A DNA stretch of 64,000 nt. Origin: Climacium dendroides (lineage: Eukaryota > Streptophyta > Bryopsida > Hypnales > Climaciaceae). The notes beneath the pieces were generated by a model that had not been told where the DNA came from, did no database searches, and saw nothing but the letters and a program-made list of their open reading frames with translations. The translations under genes were made by a program, and so were the position numbers. The stretch lies in assembly GCA_950106755.1 (NCBI GenBank), contig OX467086.1:28724001-28788000 (forward strand). The letters are read 5' to 3'. Numbering within the stretch: the first letter of the stretch is position 1; each line of letters opens with the position of its first letter. Positions 43,445 to 54,687 of this stretch are shown here, one piece after another.

Positions 43445-45565
43445 TGTAGCGATTAGTCGGACTAGTATTCCTCCAGTTAGCCTTTAATTCACACCAAAGG
43501 CCCACTTAGAGTAAATCGCTCCGAAATCGTTCCCACAAGGACTTGCGGATTACAGATCTATAGGATAACCCAATCTAAACATTCACTTTCTCTCCGTCAG
43601 ACTACTCCGGACTATAGGTTCGGTCCGGCCACTAGTGCCGGATGGGTTCCGAAAGAATCTGGAAATCGTTCAATGCCCCTTCCGGGTTTGGGTGACGAGT
43701 GGCTAGATCCACCGTTCGGATGCTTACCGTGTCCGGAAACACGCTCTCTTTCTCTCACTCTAATACTAGCACTATCCTAACTCTTCAGAGACCAGAAGTA
43801 TCCTCCTGTTCCATCGCCTCACAAATCCTGAAGGCTTTCCGGATTAGGTCACACAGGGATGGTCAAGGACTACAACGACATTCTAACCGAGCACTGAGCC
43901 TCCTGTCGACCGAGTGGGTTTCCTTGTACTCTCTTGGGCTTGCGCCGGGGCTTTCACTCTGTTCTACGGGAAATTCCGGCAATCCGGAATTCGGGCACGT
44001 CTTGCAATACTTCCGTACACGAAAGTTGCTAGCAGCCTCTCAGATACCCCTTTCACCTAAGGCTGTATCTTACGCGCAGGCTATATCGGCATTCGAGCAG
44101 TACTACACTAACACTACTGCCGGAACCATCTGGTTGATCTCCCCCTTAAGTTAGTACATCCGGATACTCTCACGAAATCGACTCTTGCTACACAAGGTAA
44201 GTTCTCAGTTTCCGGAAATGTAAGAATGGACCCACACCTCCCACAAATATAGACCGTATACCAAAAAAATAAGAGAATGGATACTCCAAACACTTAGAAT
44301 TAGGCTCAGAAAAAGGTACATGCTGAAACTATGAGATGGATGTAAATGACCAGAAAGGCCATCAAAACTCCTACTTATACTAAGACTAACATCATCCTAA
44401 AAATCCTACAAAACATTCCTACTAGCCCACTAGATTTCCGGTAAATCCCAGATCCTATTTTTCCGGCTTTGACAGCCGGACTCCGGATCTTCCTAAAATT
44501 CTGGATCTTCCGGAAGTTCCGAATCCATTCCGGAAGTTCCGGATCCATTTCGGAAGTTCCGGATCCATTTCGGAAGTTCCGGATCCATTTCGGAAGTTCC
44601 GGATCCATTTCGGAAGTTCTGGATCCATTTCGGAAGTTCCGGATCCATTCCGGAAGTTCCGGATCCATTCCGGAAATTTTGGATCTATTCTGGAAATTCC
44701 TAAAATTCCGGATTCGTTTCGGATCTGCCCTTTCCGGATCCGCCCTTTCCGCTTCCAACCGGAATCGTCTTTGTTGCCGCCCGGTATGAGGCTTCTATTC
44801 CGAATCATTTTTCAGATTCCGAATCTTCAGCCGGATTTTCATCCGGATTCTATCCAGATCCTAGATATTTACGGATTTTGGATCCATTAGTTTCGGACTA
44901 GTTCCGGATTGATTCTGGACTTAGTTCCGATACTACAAAAAGTCTTTTGAAAATACTTTTTAGACAACTCTCCAGGCTCCAGTTTCTGGTTAAGACGAAA
45001 AGTGCAAATTTCGTCCTTAACCATTTTACCACAATAAGAGCCCCTACAGTTGTTAATCCATAACTCTAGTACTTTCTCTATTTCTACCCCACCGAATAAA
45101 GAAAATATACTATGAATGGATTTCTTACTTCAAATTCTATTTGAAATAAATAAAATCTACCAGAAATTTGTAAGAGCTGAAAAAGGTAGGAAAACAAAGA
45201 TGCAAGAAAGTAAGAAAGCAACTTTGCCTTCCACCGGCTACAGTCTTCTTTTTATACGGGTCCGACGGATGGACGGTCAGATGAATGCACGGGATAGGTT
45301 TTGGCGACAAAAATCTAACCCTAATACGGATCCGGTTTCCGACTTTTAGGGCCGGCGCCGTCATCCGATTTCCAGAACTTTCTAGGGTTCCGGAATTAGG
45401 TTTTTAGACCTAATGAAAATTTTCCGGATTCGGAAATCCGGTATTCCTAAGTTTCCCTAACTTCCTAGGAGAACTCAAAAACTTTCCTTTTTAAGGGAAC
45501 AATTTTTGAAATTTCCCGTCAAATGCTACTGTTCTGGGTCTAACATGTGGGATCACATTCCCACA
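43445..45565 (-). repeat. Candidate solo LTR (~2.1 kb) inserted in the extra ORF
   Basis: On the minus strand it starts TGTGGGAATGTGATCCCACA (45565) and ends AATCGCTACA (43445), so it has TG...CA ends. The flanks CACTT and CACTC match at four of five bases, as expected for a slightly decayed 5-bp target duplication. Its first ~375 bp align with the LTR start at 47029. An embedded 20-bp tandem array lies at 44511-44700. Full length cannot be checked because the other copy is truncated. Confidence 0.6.
44511..44700. repeat. 20-bp minisatellite inside the LTR
   Basis: About 9.5 units of CGGAAGTTCCGGATCCATTT in exact 20-bp register, each holding GGATCC and a TTCCGGA core. Because 20 is not a multiple of 3, every frame cycles through the same 60-bp pattern. 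This gives the repetitive open frames seen on both strands here, which are not genes. Confidence 0.95.
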
Positions 45566-46540
45566 AAGTGGTACCAGCTTGCGGTTGCACCGGCCCAACC
45601 TATTGCGTAGAAGGTCGGACTTCTTCCGGGGTCGGTCTGGTCTCCGTCTTCTGCTCCTAAACTTCTTCTTCCCGTGGCTCCAGTGCGGGAGGATCTTCTG
45701 TCGGATTCGCCGGCGGCGTCCTAGTCCGTCGGTGCTTCTTCTTTAGAGGAGTGAGCGGTTCATTGTCCGGTCCGTCTTGAGGAGTGGGTTCTTCTCCTCC
45801 GTACTGCTGGAGCTGAACTAGCTCCTGGTAGGCGCTCTCCTCGTTTGCCTTAAGTAGGGAGTGATGAGCATACAGATGGGACAAATACGCTGGAAGGGGA
45901 CTCTGACCCTTCTTCCCCGACCGGAGGAAACGCACAAGGTCCCCGATTAACTCGTGGATGATGGTTGTCCAATCCATCATTATTTTACCTTGGAGGCTCC
46001 CGAAGATGGCGGAGGCTACCTTCGCTACCACTCGCCGCGGCTTGGTAAGATGGAGGATAGGATTAAGGAATGCTATCACATCCCGGTACTCTGGATTCAC
46101 TAGGTCAGAAACCTGGTGACCTTCCTTCGGATTGGCGGGCGCTCGGAATTCGCCCTCCATCACTTCCTGATTCTTCTCCATGGCCTTGTCCGGCGCCTCT
46201 CGGAACTTGTAGACGGCCCTCCATGTGTTAACCGCCCATAGTTCTGGTTTCACCCGGAGGGTGGTATCCAAGATACCACTTTCCGAATGAAGTAGGTCAG
46301 ACACCAGGCTCTCCTCCCTGATGCCCCACGGAACCTCCAGGAGCCCATCACACCCCATATTGGTGAGGTTCTCTCGCAGGCGCACCAGCCGGTCCTCCTC
46401 GGTAGGAACCTCCGGAACTCCTTCATCACTAGAATGGTCCTCGGCGGGGGCAGCGGTGGTGGCATTTCTTCGTTTGAGTCCTCGGATAGATCCTTCAGCT
46501 TACGCTGGAAGACATCGTGCTCACAGGAAAGCCTCACACA
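45566..46540 (-). pseudogene. Gypsy extra ORF, N-terminal part
   Basis: The frame runs from about 46500 to 45566, mostly open (ATG 46385 onward, 242 codons to a TAG at 45657). It continues as EQKTETRP and then passes a second TAG (45600-45602) up to the LTR boundary. Visible features are KPELWAVNTWRAVYKF, SAIFGSLQGKIMMDWTTIIH and LPAYLSHLYAHHSLLKANE, then a Pro/Glu/Lys-rich tail. The central part resembles the domain called putative plant transposon protein that accompanies some large plant gypsy elements. The function is unknown. It is split by the LTR at 43445-45565. Confidence 0.5.
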
Positions 46541-46559
46541 ATCTCTCCCTATCTCTCCT

Positions 46560-47029
46560 GCTCACAAAATTTCACTCCGATAACCCCTACACGATCGCAA
46601 CTCACATAGTCCCTCAATCTACCGGAATTCTTACAAAGCTAGGAAGACGGAAAACACCGGTGGAAGGAAAAACAAGGAAGTACTCGTGCCCACTACCGGC
46701 TACAGTCCTCCTCTTATATTGGCCAGATAGTCGGTTAGTCGGATGAATGTACGGGACAGGTTTTGGCGGCAAACTCTATCCCTAGTACAAATCTGGTTTC
46801 CGGTTTTTAGGGCCGGCGCCGTCATCCGATTTCCGGAACTTTCTAGGGTTCCGGAATTAGGTTTGTTTTTGATCTAATGAAATTTTCCCGGATCCGGAAA
46901 TCCGGTTTTCCTAAATTAACCTAACTTCCTAGGAGAACTCAAAAACTTTCCTTTTTAAGGGAACAATTTTTGAATTTTCCTGTCATATGCTAGTATTCTG
47001 GGCCTAACATGTGGGATCACATTCCCACA
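46560..47029 (-). repeat. Start of the gypsy 3' LTR, truncated
   Basis: Minus strand TGTGGGAATGTGATCCCACA begins at 47029, immediately after the purine-rich GAGGAAGGGGTAA (47030-47042), which is the polypurine tract. About 375-400 bp align with 45190-45565, for example around AGGGCCGGCGCCGTCATCCG on the plus strand. Similarity fades near 46560-46650, where the extra ORF begins, so most of this LTR is missing. Confidence 0.7.
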
Positions 47030-47066
47030 TTACCCCTTCCTCACCCGTGAACGTCCCCGTGAACTC

Positions 47067-47404
47067 CTACAAGGATAAATCCTGTAGGTAGAGTTTAACA
47101 CGTGATCCATTCGTCCGGGTGTCCAGAGGATTCCCATCTAAGTCCGAAAGTTGTAAAGATCCATTTGGATAAATCTTTACTACTTTGTATGGGCCGATCC
47201 ATCTGGTGTGAAGCTTACCCGGGAAATCTTTGTACCGGCTGTCATACAGTAGGACCAAACATCCTTCGGTGATGCCGGTTCCCCCTGGTAATTTCCGGTC
47301 AAATATTTGTTTCCGGCGCCTCTTAACCTGAACAGTGAGATCCAGAGCATCCCCTCTGCTTTCTTCCAATGCTTCATCTCCGCCAGGCGGGATTGAGGAT
47401 CCTC
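47067..47404 (-). pseudogene. Gypsy integrase C-terminal GPY/F module
   Basis: ORF 47067-47369 contains LHTRWIGPYKVVKIYPNGSL, the GPY/F motif found after the catalytic core in many gypsy integrases. It is shifted in frame from the main pol ORF, which ends at 47405. The natural polyprotein end is at 47067, followed after about 25 bp by the polypurine tract. Confidence 0.75.
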
Positions 47405-49609
47405 TTATCGTTTCCCAAAACGAGCCGCCAAGATCCGGAACGTCTCGATTTTCGTCTCTATTCCTTGTAATACCTCCCTCCCAAATACTAGGAAAAAAGG
47501 AGTCTTACCGGTAGTACTCTTCTGGGTGGTGTTGTATGCAAAGACGACTGAGCCGAGTTTCCGGTCCCAGTCCGTCTTGTGGCAGGTCACTACCTTATTT
47601 AGGATGCCTCCAATAATCCCATTCGCCCTCTCTGTGCGTCCGTTGGCCTTGGGGTTGTAGGGCGTCGTCTTCCGGTGCTTAATACGATACCTATGGGTTA
47701 GTGCGGAAACTATTTCATTTAGAAAATGAGTTTCTGTATCACTAACTATCTCCAAAGGACAGCCATATCGCATTAGGATTTTATCGTATAAAAAATCCGT
47801 AGCCGTCCGGGCATTGTTCTTTCGGGTTGGACTCGCTTCTACCCATTTGGTTGCATAATCGGTTGCTAAGATTATGTACCAATTTCGTTGGGAACCTATT
47901 GGAGCGATAGGTCCTATGAAATCTATCCTCCATTTCTCAAATGGAGCTAAGGGGACAATGGGAGTAAGCGGCCAATGATTCCGGAAGACTGGATTTCTGG
48001 TCCTTTGACAAGGATCACAACTCCGAACAAAGATGTGAATATCTTTATTCATAGTCGGCCACCAGTATCCGGTTGCCTGGATCCTCTTGATGGTGGACAC
48101 TGATGTAAAGTGACCTCCGGCTGGTCCTTCATGTAGGCTTCGGATGACCGTTTTTCTGTACTCCGGCTCCAAGCACCTTCTTAGCTTATCATCTGCGCCT
48201 TGTCTAAACAACACCCCTTGTATGATAGAGTAAGGAGCTACCCGGTGCTGGAACACACTCTTCTCTTCTCTACTCAACCCCTGTGGATATTCTCCGGTTT
48301 GGAGATAATCCGTAATCATTCGGAAATTTGGGTTGTCCCTTCTCTCTATTTGCAATACCAAGATGGGTTCCGTATCTTCCTTGGATTTGGGTCGGAGAAA
48401 TTCCGGAAATTCATTCGGGAATTCATCTGTCAGATTTAGTGGCTCTTCTCGTCCTCTTTGCCTAGAAAGGTAATCCGCATTGGAGTTACTTTTCCCGGAC
48501 TTAACTACCACCTTGTAGTCAAATTCCTGCAGTAATAGGATCCACCTTACAAGCCTTCCTGAAAGGTCTGGCTTGTTGACCAGGTACTTCAAAGCATCGT
48601 GGTCGGTGTAGAATGTTACTTTATATCCAAGCAGGTAATGCCGGAACTTCTTGCAGACATATATGACTGCAAGAGCTTCTCGTTCCGTCACAGTGTAGTT
48701 TCGTTCAGCCGGACTCATCTGTTTGCTAGCGTAGTAAACTGGCCGTTCTTGATTTTTCTCGTCTGGTTGCCACAAAATTGCCCCTAGACACCAACTGGAA
48801 GCGTCCAACGTGACATGGAATTCCTTGTTCCAGTCTGGTAGAGATAAAATCGGAGCCAATATTAACCTCTTCTTTAACTCCTCAAACGAATGTTGCTTGG
48901 CTTCCGTCCATTCGTATGTCGTTTGCTTCTTGAGTAACTCCGTCAATGGACTGGCAAGCCGGGCGTACCCTTCAATGAATCTCCCGTAGTATCTTACGCA
49001 TCCAAGAAATCCGCGCAACTCTCGGAGATTCTTGGGCGGTAGAAGTCCGATCATAACCTGGACTTTGCCTAAGTCCACCTCTATTCCTCTCTGGCTGACC
49101 ACCTGTCCTAGGAGCAGTTCAGAGGCTAACCCAAAGAAACACTTACCCGAGTGTAGCTTGAGCTTAGTCTCTCGGCATCGCTGGAATGTCTTCCGAAGGT
49201 AAGTGAGGTGGTTGCTCCATTGGCTGAAAACAGCAAAGTCAACTATGAAGACTTCCAAGAAGTGTTTAAGGAAGTCTTGGAATATATCCATCATAAGTCT
49301 TTGGAAGGTACCGGGAGCATTGCACAATCCGAACGGCATCCGGCTAAAAGCAAACGTTCCCCAATCAGTAGTGAATGTTGTTTTTAGCTGATTCTGGCTT
49401 CGGATTAAGACCTGGTTATATCCAGAAAATCCATCCAAAAAACTGAAGCATTGCCTCCCAGATACATGATCCAATACCATATCTATGAATGGTAGCGGAA
49501 AATGATCTTTCTTGGTGGCTGCATTTAGTTTCCGGAAATCCTGACAAACCCAGATCTTTACCTTTCCATCCGCTCCAACCTTCTTTGGTACAATCACGAT
49601 GGGCGATAC
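47405..49609 (-). pseudogene. Gypsy RT-RNase H-integrase
   Basis: 730 codons. RT motifs: QDFRKLNAATKKDHFPLPFID, FSFLDGFSGYNQV and FSRMPFGLCNAPGTFQRLM. The catalytic box reads FIVDFAVFS where active gypsy RTs have xDDF, so one catalytic Asp is Val. RNase H follows (HVTLDASSWCLGAIL, TEREALAVIY, TDHDALKYL). The integrase has a zinc finger (HEGPAGGH, CDPC) and a DDE core (WRIDFIGP, VSDTETHF, NGRTERANG). The N-terminal end is separated by a TAG (49610-49612) from the upstream frame, which otherwise continues without shift into VSPIVIVPKK. Confidence 0.88.
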
Positions 49610-51060
49610 CTATTCAGAGTGATTCACTGGATAGATGAATCCGGCCTTCAACAACTTGTCAAGTTCTTCCTTGACTAGCATTGAATACTTCGGATTGAGG
49701 CGGTACTGCCTTTGCCGAACTAGTACGGCTCCTTCAACCAGATCAATGGCATGTTCACCTAACTCTGGAAGAATGCCAGTAAAATCTGTAGGCGACCAGG
49801 CAAAGACATCGGAGTATTCCTCCAACAACATCATATATTCCTTATGTTCCCGCTTAGATAGACGCTTCCCTATATAGAAAGTTTTGTCTACCCCGACGAA
49901 AACGGACTCATAGTCATCTGGTGAAGCTATGGGTTTAACACCCTCAGCTTCTTGGTTGTCCAACTGGTCAACCAACTGTTTCCAGGACATCTGTTGACTG
50001 TCCGGACGAGGCGAAAGCGTTCCGTCTACAAGTTGTTTCCGGATCCATTCCTCCGACAACTGAACATCAGATTGTCCTAGGGATCGATCAATTGGTACAT
50101 CCTTAAGGTCTTCTTCAAAGGAAATAATTCCTTTTTTTGGAACAGGTGCTGAAAAACCAACATCTCCTTCTGTCGTCTCCCGGAACTGCTCAACTCGGTA
50201 TGCCGTAGTGGAGTCCGAATCCTCGGATTCGGTCCAATTGGATGTGTATCCTTCCGGCGTATTGGTCTCTCCCAGATGTTCCTCCGGACGCCAAGGTAAG
50301 GTGACCGGAGGATCTCCAAAAATGAATGCCCTCTTCTCCCAATTGACCTTAACCTTGGCCATGTATAACCATGGCCTACCTAGAAGCAAAAGAAACGGCC
50401 GACCCTCTCCTACCCGGATCACCAGGTAGTTGAGTGCGTAGGTGTTCCCATGAATCTGAGTGGGTAATCCGGAGAGCTTTCCTACCGGGATGACCAGCGA
50501 TTGATCCGCCATCCGTAGCGTCTGTTGAGTATCCTCAAAGGAGGTATACCCTAGATCAAATGCCGTACTTTCGAGGATTAAGTTCACTCCGGATCCTCCA
50601 TCCACTGGTACATTCCAGATGGTACATCTGTCAATCTCTACTGTCACTTCTGGAGCTCCAAAATCTTCCAACTCCGTGAAGTTGATCGCCATAGGTGGGA
50701 GTCGGATTGCTCGTCGGCGTGAGCAGATCAAAGACTCCTTCAATTGTTTCTAATAATTAGGATTATCATGTAACAACTGACTAATAGTAACATTGGCCTT
50801 TTGGACCTTGATATCCTGAAGGATATCATACTCATCCACCCGGATTCGAGAATCCGGTCTGAGTATTATCTTCGGCACAAGTACCTCCCGGACAGAGTCG
50901 TCTGGTCCTTGTGTCCGATTAATCTCATCTCTAACCTCTTGACTCACATCCGGGAATGGGGGAGCGACTGCTACCCCTTCTTCATCGTTAGCTACACCTC
51001 CTTCACTCTGAGAATCTCCGGAATGATCCGAAGGATCTGGAGTTTGGCTTGCCCCTGTTG
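49610..51060 (-). pseudogene. Gypsy protease and linker
   Basis: ORF 49610-50743 has an aspartic protease-like VPVDGGSGVNLILE near its start and LLLGRPWLYMAKVKV further on. It ends with the RT N-terminus (LNPKYSMLVKEELDKLLKAGFIYPV). Upstream, 50750-50947 continues in the same frame beyond a single TAG (50750-50752), and before that open coding extends to about 51060 (Ser/Asp-rich, SDHSGDSQSEGG). Apart from the two stops, the region is well preserved. Confidence 0.8.
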
Positions 51061-51113
51061 TTCGGCGATGAAGTCAGGACTTCCTTCTTTCTTCTACATG
51101 CTTACGGGTGGAG

Positions 51114-52545
51114 CTACAGGTGCTCACTTGGGTGACTTGGACTGCCCGTTCTTCCGTTAGCTCCACCGGACACCGTCAACGATCCGGATTTTTGATGCCC
51201 TCGGTGCTTCCGTAGTTTAGCCGCCGTCTTCTCTTGAGGTGGCACCTCCACTTGTTTGAATGTAACCCTTGGACATGCTGGTTCTGGACATTCCTCAGCA
51301 TGATGTCCATACTCCCGGCAGTTTTGGCAAGGTAAGGGTAAAGGCCTGCCTTGTCCAAATCTGGGGTAGGGGCACTGATTAAGATAGTGGGACGGATCCC
51401 TACAATTAAAACAGGCCCCATACTGCTTCTCCATCGGAACCGGTGGTCTTAAAGACAGGGAAGGTCCTCTATAAGACATTACCGGACGTGACATGATGGT
51501 GTAACGTCTTGCCGGGTCTGCGTACTCCGGATTCAGATGATATGGAGCTCGGTAGACCGGTTGTGGGGCTCGACCCCGTCCGTATGATGGAGTAACTTGA
51601 TACACTGGTACTTCCTCTGCCTCTTCCTCCTCAGGTTCCGGAAGTGTGTAGTAAACTGCTCCCTCCTCTTCCACGAATTGTACCTTCCGAGGTGGTAGTC
51701 GGAAACACTCATTGGGGTAGTGTCCGGCTTGTCCACATTGTGTACATCAAACGTTCGCTCTTGTTGCCGGAAGAATCCGTCGTTGCTTGCCACTTTCTGC
51801 CAGCTGTACTTTGATGGTAGCCAAACTCTCTTGGATTTCTCTAATCGCTAGTTTTGACTCCACTTCCGGTTCTTCCTTAACCTTTACAATAGCTCGGTTT
51901 GATACGCGTCGATAGCCTTTAAATGTCTTTTTCTTGGTTGCTGGCTGGTCCGAGTCATTGTCTTCCGACTCGGAAGATTCTTCCTCAGATCCGGAACTGT
52001 CGGTCTCGGACGAGCTTGATCTCTGGCTCTTCTTCCCCTTCTTGTCTTGTCCGGTCTTGCCCTTCTTTTCCCTCCTCAGGGATTTGCGTAGAGACTGTTT
52101 GGAATTCTCATAGTGTTGGGCTGCCTCCATCGCTTCTTGAAGAGTGGCCGGTCTGGATTGTCGGATTTGGAAGCCCATTCTTTCCGTAAATCCTGCCACA
52201 TACCATTCAATCTGTACACTCTGAGCTACTCCCGGGGTTAGTTTGGCAATCAAACTCTTCACTCTTTGTCCATACTTACGAACAAATTTTCCGGTCTTCA
52301 TGGCTATTTTATTGAGCCGTCCCAGGGCTCTGGCCTCTCTGAAAGTCAATACAAATTCATCTGTCAACTGTTTCCAGTTTGTCCGGACATTGTGTGGTAA
52401 ATCGTTATATCATTTTAAGGCCTCCGCCTTAAGCAATCTGGGAAGAATCCGGAGTCTCGTTCCATCGTCTTCTTGATTGGCTCTGGCGATGGAATTAAAC
52501 TCTACCAACCAATCATCTACATCCTGGCTACCGTCACCATAGAAA
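51114..52545 (-). pseudogene. Gypsy gag, N-terminally truncated
   Basis: Starts within DGSQDVDDWLVEFNSIARAN (near 52540), a capsid motif shared by gypsy gags, and runs through 51747-52367. A lone TGA (51747-51749) falls just before the first zinc knuckle (CTQCGQAGHYPNEC). Two further knuckles follow in 51114-51674: CFNCRDPSHYLNQC and CQNCREYGHHAEEC. A Ser/Glu-rich and Lys-rich linker lies around 51900-52080. Three CCHC knuckles are more than the usual one or two. Confidence 0.85.
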
Positions 52546-52729
52546 TCTCACCATTGGGATTAGTGCATTTTAATTCCATCTAAAATTTATTAATATTTTA
52601 GATTTTCCTTCTATCTCATACCTACTTCTACTTAACAATTTTCTTAAGAATGAAATTTAAGTTCTTTTATTTTTTATTTATTTTCATGAACTCTCAACTC
52701 AATTCTCTACTATAAATATTTAAATCTCA

Positions 52730-52984
52730 AAACTCTGTAGTGCAAAAATTTTACAAAGTCAAAAAACCTAGTCCCTCAATGTGCTAAAAAACTTGTTTTT
52801 TCCACTTTAAATCTATGCGGTCAAAAATTCTGAATTTTTTTCTACAATTTTTTCTACTTGTTAGGTGTAAGATCCTATAGTTAGATGTGGTAAAAAATTA
52901 AAATTTCTTTTACTCTTTGCTACAGAAATGGCAATTTTCAATGTTTTCTGGTAAAAAAATGGCCTTGGTCCTTTAAGGGTTAAG
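52730..52984 (-). repeat. Dispersed repeat with inverted ends, copy 3 (partial)
   Basis: On the minus strand it begins CTTAACCCTTAAAGGACCAA at 52984 and follows copies 1 and 2 through AAAATTGCCATTTCTGTAGC, ATCTAACTATAGGATCTTA and TTTGACCGCATAGATT. The other end is not recognisable, so it is probably truncated on the side facing the gypsy element. Confidence 0.65.
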
Positions 52985-53288
52985 ATGTCAAATATCTCAA
53001 AGTCCAAGAACACTAGAAAATCACCCCACATTAGATATGAATGATTTGAAAATAATAAGTTATGAGGTGAAATAGCAATAAAAATTATTAAAATTTGATG
53101 CAAACTTTATGATTTTAAACTAATAAAATTTAGAATTTAAATCTTAAGTTAAAAATAAATATTTTTATATAATATAATATTGATATGATTTTGTAAACCT
53201 TTTTTCATAACAAATCCATTTATTTAATTTATATAAAATTGTTATATAAATTAAATCTATATAGCTTATAACATTTTGAAAAATTTTC

Positions 53289-54650
53289 TAGACATTTTTG
53301 AAAACATCTAATGTCCACAACAATGTCTTAGATTGCATCATTGTTTTTCATAGCACCAATATGCTGTGACTGAAATTTAGCAATGCTTTCTACAACATCA
53401 AACCAAAGTCTCTGCTTTTCTAGTGTCCGTTGACGTGACATCCCAATGTTTTCTCAGACGTATGATATTATCCTGAACGTACAACGTTTTTGATCTGACA
53501 TAAAAAAAAAACAGTTTTCTTATATGGTACAGTTGGTGAATGATAGGGACTTCAATGGCCTACAACCACTGCAACAAGTCGTGAACCCAGTGTGCCAACC
53601 AGCAGACAATGGTGGAGAGTATGTTGTCGTAGTTAGCGATGACATTACATCTGAGGAGGAAACATAGGGTGTTCACATCACTGACATTTGTTTGCTATGC
53701 TAGCATTTTGATGTCACGTAGGACATCTGAGAAATACAAAGCCATCAGCATGTTCATGTCTTCCAAGTAGACCCGTTGCATCTTAAACGTGCATTTTGTA
53801 GTAGGGTTTGTCTTGCTTGGTGTTACAAGTGACATCATATGAATAGGGTGGAATTTTATCCTAATGAAATTTGTTGAATGTGCGCAAAATGTAAGACTTC
53901 AATAGTCCAAAAATGAATCTAAACCAAGTAAACACATAAGTCATTTTGTACTACATAGGAAGGACGTGCATCATGTGCAAATTCAACTTTGGGCATAAAG
54001 TCATGTCATGCATCTATAGTCATTTTGACATCAAAGAAGATGCCTACAATTGCTTCCACAACACCCACACGTCCAATCAGACGTAATGAAACGCTCAGTG
54101 GATAGCATTTGCAGTAAGTACAAAATGTTGACACCAGAAGTGACATCAATGTGAACGCCAGTACGTCACTTGTGACGTCCACGGAGACATCCAAGATCGG
54201 AATATGGACAAGCCAAGTATGCTGACATGGCATGCCATGTCATCACCCATGTCCACATCATCATGCCACATCACACAATTTCCACCTCATCACGCCATGT
54301 CAGATGCCACCTGCCCATTGTTCTCTTTTTAACCTTGGGCAATCACTTTACCTCTGATTGCAACAAAATTTTAAATCAACTTCTGAGCTAAGTTTGACCA
54401 AAGATGGTGACGTGGCTGAGCATGTTATTGTAGACATCCTTGGAAACATCTGGTGTCCACCTGGATGTCTTACATTGCATCATTGTTTTTTGTATGCTGT
54501 GATTGAAATCTAGCAATGCTATCGAAGACATCAGAGCAAAATCTTCACTTTTTTGGCCTGACACTCCAATGTCTTCTGCGACGTATCGTGTTTTCGCGGA
54601 CATACGTCGTTTTTGGCTAGATGTCCAAGCAGATGTAGTTTTTTTTAGTG
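53289..54650. mobile_element. Candidate element bounded by ~220-bp direct repeats
   Basis: 53289-53518 and 54430-54650 are diverged direct repeats 1141 bp apart, sharing TAGACAT, AACATCTRRTGTCCAC, TGCATCATTGTTTTT and CAATGTYTTC. The whole stretch is rich in GACATC/GATGTC. The right repeat ends with a T-run then AGTG, i.e. CACTAAAAAAAACTACATC on the minus strand, which resembles a CACTA terminus; no partner terminus was found on the left. No coding capacity. Confidence 0.4.
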
Positions 54651-54687
54651 AACATTCCCCACATAGCTTAACCCTTCTTGAGAAGGG

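Larger units (their letters stand above)
47067..52545 (-). mobile_element. 5'-truncated Ty3/gypsy retrotransposon
   Basis: On the minus strand: gag with three zinc knuckles (52545-51114), protease and linker (51060-49612), RT-RNase H-integrase (49597-47405), GPY/F-type integrase tail (47369-47067), polypurine tract, LTR start. The order PR-RT-RH-INT identifies Ty3/gypsy. The 5' LTR, leader and first part of gag are missing: coding similarity stops at about 52545, where AT-rich sequence begins. Stops and frameshifts between blocks mean it cannot move by itself. Confidence 0.9.

Noticed and set aside
44375..44808. Repetitive ORFs on both strands (WIRNFRNGSGTSEMDPELPK-type)
   Set aside because: They are produced by the 20-bp minisatellite, which cycles through all frames.
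45190..47029. A complete small LTR-ORF-LTR retrotransposon
   Set aside because: The two LTR segments are unequal, the right one is truncated, and the target duplication instead brackets 43445-45565, which favours a solo LTR within an ORF.
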